This document shows, one piece after another, positions 60,051 through 64,000 of a stretch of 64,000 nt of DNA. The DNA lies in assembly GCA_030549775.1 (NCBI GenBank), contig CM060177.1:93988236-94052235 (forward strand). The letters run 5' to 3'. The notes under the pieces are model-generated. The model saw only the letters and a list, made by a program, of their open reading frames with translations. It made no database searches and had not been told where the DNA came from. Origin of the DNA: Tamarix chinensis. Its lineage: Eukaryota; Streptophyta; Magnoliopsida; Caryophyllales; Tamaricaceae. Every line of letters begins with the position of its first letter. The stretch's first letter is position 1. A program made the position numbers and the translations under genes.

Positions 60051-62231
60051 GGGTTCTCGCACTCACATGGATATAAAATATGATATTGATTGAATGATGA
60101 TGGAATAATGGCTTAAGGCCAGAATGTACTGATCTTACACTATGACATGGCTTAAGGCCCAAAGATATCGATCGTGAATTATAACTTGTGTTACGTGTTA
60201 TTGCTATGTATGCACCTCTCATTATTTATGTACGTGACTTGCATTATGTGCCGTATGCAGGCCTGTCTTTAAGTGTGGTATTAAAGGGTTACTCAGTACC
60301 GTAGTACTGAAGGGATTCCCTTATGGGGCCCCTGCCTATTCAATGGGCAGTGCCCTTGCAGGTTTTTTAGGTGCTACTCAAGTGGGCTACGGGAAAGAGA
60401 GTAAGGAGTTATCCGGTATCGTTAGGGTTTTCCCTCCTTCTTCGTTTAATTCCCTGGTTTTGATGTTATGTTGGTACTTTAACCACCATCGGTGGATTTT
60501 ATTCCTGAAAACGATTTGATGTGCTGCTTTGTTTTAAATATGTTGAAGTTCTTGCAATTTACTCTGATTTATGCATGTTGAATGTCTTTCGAATTGTATT
60601 TCATTTTCTTAGCCTTAGCACTTGGTACTGGAACGGTATGAGTGAACCGGTCTGGTACTAAGTGTGGCGGTAATACTCCCAAAGTTCACGTTTTATTTAT
60701 CTGCTTCCGCCAATCATCTTTTAATAAAACGAAATTTTTCAGTAGTGAATTTTGGGGGTGTTACACCTAGTTGGTCGCGCCAAACCCTAGCACTTTATCT
60801 CCTCAACAAGTAACATCTCTCTTACACCCCAAAATCTCTTCTCTCAATTAGAAGCCCACACTCATCCTTTATATAAGTGAGTTCTCACTCTCAACCCCAT
60901 ATTCCATCCTTCCTTGATTATTTCTACCCATGTACCCTTCGAATTCCTCATTTTCTCCCAAAACCCTAATTGGGTCCCTTAGACACCCTTACATCGACCC
61001 ACGTAAATTTTTTCACCCAAGTCTCCAATGGACCCATAACTTTAATATTTTCTTATTTACTTCCTAAATCAAATTTCCTCACGTACGATTCATCCCTATG
61101 CAGAATTTAAATACTCTATGCAGACTCCCCAACACCCATTTACTCGCAAAACCCTAATCAGGTCTCTTATACACCAACTCACGTACTATTTTCATACCAA
61201 GTCTCCAATCACTCTAAGACTCTCCAAAACTCTTACTTACAACCCAAATCAACTTTTCCCACATAAGGATCACGCCTATGCAAGATCTAGCCCCCCATAC
61301 AAACTTCCCAAATGTCCACTTTCCCATTGTTCTTTTATTATTGATTCGTGCTACCAAAACCCTAGCATGCATGTCCTAGAAGGTCATATCATGTCACATC
61401 ATCAAACATCAAACATGGAACACTTCATGCTCGTATAATATAAGGCACACACATCATACCTCATTATCCACGCTGCGCTACACAAAACAGATTATTCTTA
61501 ACACATGCATAATACACATTAACACGACATACTCATCATTCATCAACACATTACATCACACATAGCACAAGGCCATAGCTTTGTCCTTACCTAGGTAGGA
61601 ACCGGGCTTGGAGCACGCTCCTCTAGATCCTTAGGGCTCGGATCGGGGTCACCTATAAAAAGGGGAAAAGCTAAGTATTAGTTTCCCTCAAAGCACTGTC
61701 ATCCCTTATTCTAGCTTAGGATTAGGGTTTATATTACTAAAGTGGGTATTATACAAAAACTAGGGTTTTTATCTTCAAGTTAGTGTATTAGCCATTACTA
61801 GTCAAAATGTATTTATTTTTTATACTAATTTTTACCCTTATATTGTTAAGCCCATTAGTTATAATCTTGTAGTAATAGGGTTTATGCTAACTATAGCAAA
61901 ATAGTGATAGTAGTAGTAATAGTAAGAGATAATAATATTAATAATACTAGTAAGGATGGTAATATTAGTAATAATAACAATAATAACCCTAGCAGTAATA
62001 ATAACAATAACAACAACCCAGTATGGTTAGGTATTAATAATCATAACCTTAGTAGGATTGTAGAGATAATAGTAATAATAATAATAATAGGGTTGTTAAT
62101 ATTAATACTTATAAAAATAAAACTAAAGTTGAGTATAATAGAAGTTAGGGTTCTAAGGGATGTTAGTATGGTAAAAATGGTAAATTTTATATCAGAAGTC
62201 ACAATATTAGAAATGATGATAATAATAATAA

Positions 62232-62415
<184 letters not shown>

Positions 62416-62459
62416 TAATGGTATTAATATTAGTTAACTTAATGGTAACTGTATGGAAA

Positions 62460-63750
62460 TAAAGTTTAAGGCTTGGGATGAGTGGAAGACCACATAGGGT
62501 CGGTGGTGGACCTAGGGGCGCATGGCAGCGACGGCGGCGGCGATGGAGGAGGAGAAGAGAGGAAAAGATGGAGGTGGTGGTTAGATGGGAGGAGAAAAGG
62601 GGGAGTTTGATGTGGGGGAGGAGACAGCAGGGAGAGGGGAGTGGAATGAGGGTGGTGGCATGAGAAAGGTGGCGGCGCGCGGTGGTAGACGCGGTGGCCG
62701 AAAGTGGAGGAGGGTGGTGGAAGATGGTGGAGATTGGTGGAGAAGGAGGCAGGGAGTAAGGATGGTATGGGCAAGTAGGGGAGGACATGCTGGTCACTTT
62801 GGGGGTGGAGAGGAGGTCGAGCACGACGGAGGTGGCGCGAGGTGGCGGGGGTGGTTTTTGGGCAAGGAATTTCGCACGGTTGTGGCGGCATGTGCGGGGT
62901 AGGAACGAGGGAAGAGACGATTTGGTTGTGTGGAGGGTGGTGCAAGGAAGGTTTTGGTGTGTGGTGCTGGTCACGGCGGTTGCTAGAGGCGGCGGAAAGG
63001 ACGTCTGATCTGGCGGCGGCGAGGCAGGGTTTCAGCAAGGTCCAGAGGGGAGGACTTGCCTTGGCCGTTCAGGGAGGGGTATTTATAGGCAATTGAGGAG
63101 GGGAAAATGACGAAGGGAAGAAGGACGGCACATGGGGGCAGGTACGGTAGGCCGCTGTCCGGTGATGGCAGTCAGTCGCATGTCTGTGGTTTGGCAGGCT
63201 TGTTTGGTGGTGTGCGAGAAAAGGAAAGGAAATCAGGACGCGTGAGGGGCAGGACGATTGTGATGGGTCGATTTGGGAAAGAAAGGGACGGGAATGGCAG
63301 GGGAAGGATGGCCGGACGGCAGGGTTGTCAGCGGCGGCAGGCTGCGAGTTGCAGGCCTGCGCGAGGAAGAAGACGACGGGCGTGGGCGGACCGGAAGTCT
63401 AGGGAGAGAAAAGAAAAGGGAGAAACCAGCCAGTCGGCAACGATTATAATGTTCATAACCTCGATGCGTCGTTTCATTAATTATATGATCGAAACGCATC
63501 GTCGTGACGTTGGCTGGCAACAGTTATAAGATTCATTAATCACGACGCGTCGCTTCGGCGGATTGACGGCCAAAATGCCTCGTTGCACGCAAGCGTCAGC
63601 CAGCGAACGACGCTGGGCCGCGGGAAGGGAGAAAGGAAAGAAGAAAGGTTGGGCCGCGGGAAGGAAGGTCCAACCGACGGGAAAAAGAAAAAAAAGGAAA
63701 GGAGGAAAAGGAAAAGGAAAAGGAAGGAAAAGAAAAAGAAAAGGGTTTAT
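62460..63750 (+). other. Purine-rich GC block of the outer unit
   Basis: GGAGG, GGTGG and GGCGGCGG words dominate on the plus strand, then GGAAAAGGAAAAGG to about 63747, complementary in character to 55860-57010. Several open frames occur on both strands but they are compositional artefacts. At 63440-63560 a short direct repeat of AACGATTATAATGTTCATAA / AACAGTTATAAGATTCATTA with GACGCGTCGCTTCG words is seen. Confidence 0.7.
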
Positions 63751-64000
63751 TTAGGGTTTTGGATTTTGCATAAATTATTTAGAATATTCTTGGGTTGTTC
63801 AGAATATTAATATTTATAAAATATTAAATAAATTCCCTTATTGCTTAGTTTAGACTATTTTAGATAAATTTCCTTAACCTCTATACTAATTTAGGAAAAT
63901 ACCCAAATTTTCTTTCAATTAAATTCTTTATTATTTTCCTCTTAATTTACCTTAATTAATTCTCTACATTTTAAGCAAATAAATTTATATGTTTAATTTC

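Larger units (their letters stand above)
55540..60765 (+). mobile_element. Inner giant LTR-like unit with 5-bp target duplication
   Basis: A 5226-bp unit begins TATAATACCCCAAAAATTAC and ends GTGAATTTTGGGGGTGTTACA (TG...CA-like with two transitions at the left end). It is flanked by CCTAG at 55535-55539 and 60766-60770. Its right end is the inverse of the outer unit's left end (TGTAACACCCCC, TACTACTGAAAAATTTCG, GCGGAAG, TGCTAAGTGCTAAGGCTAA). No second internal LTR, gag or pol is seen, so it looks like a solo LTR of about 5.2 kb. A non-autonomous element of unknown type is the alternative. TATA and poly(A) sites are not clear. Confidence 0.8.

Noticed and set aside
53777..60765. One large foldback DNA transposon with 1.5-kb inverted arms
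   Set aside because: The inverse ends suggested this first. The CCTAG duplication around 55540-60765, and continuity of the flanking sequence when it is removed, fit nested insertion of two same-family units better. No matching duplication flanks 53777-60765.

Overview
This is eukaryotic nuclear DNA from a flowering plant. The evidence is plant-type intron-split genes (an R2R3-MYB regulator, the splicing factor SLU7, an 11S seed globulin), plant lineages of LTR retrotransposons with plant-type primer-binding sites, and hAT, Tourist-like, LINE and MULE remnants in AT-rich intergenic DNA. The 11S globulin and the gene layout suit a dicot, but the species cannot be named from the sequence alone.

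Four host genes are supported. (1) 543-2721 (+): three-exon R2R3-MYB, close to subgroup 2 (MYB13/14/15-like). (2) 13727-17965 (+): nine-exon SLU7, 538 codons, with one GC-AG intron. (3) 31510-32012 (-): two-exon secreted ten-cysteine defensin-like peptide. (4) 44602-46875 (+): 11S legumin with a very long Arg/Glu/Trp-rich repeat loop that carries an apparent one-base frameshift.

The rest is mostly transposable elements. A 5'-truncated LINE lies at 4742-5885 with a 15-bp target duplication. A complete but dead Tat-like Ty3/gypsy element lies at 19780-30715, with two LTRs, target duplication CTAGG, mutated reverse transcriptase and integrase active sites, and a nested 508-bp hAT MITE. A second hAT MITE is at 33310-34144. 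A Ty1/copia element on the minus strand (37212-43815) has lost most of its 5' LTR. A 119-bp tandem array lies at about 48030-48800. A decayed MULE-like region (about 49600-53776) holds a plant-mobile-domain gene facing a transposase tail fused to an OTU domain.

From 53777 to the window end lie two giant LTR-like units of about 5 kb. They belong to one family and are nested in opposite orientation. The inner unit is 55540-60765, with target duplication CCTAG. The outer unit starts at 53777, splits the MULE transposase, and should end shortly after the window. Each carries a minisatellite built on the palindrome CCGGTGGACCGG / CCGGTCCACCGG, and in the outer unit this forms a higher-order repeat. 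I regard this nested pair and the MULE/PMD/OTU region as the most unusual content. Nothing here looks like a bacterial operon, CRISPR array, rRNA or tRNA gene.
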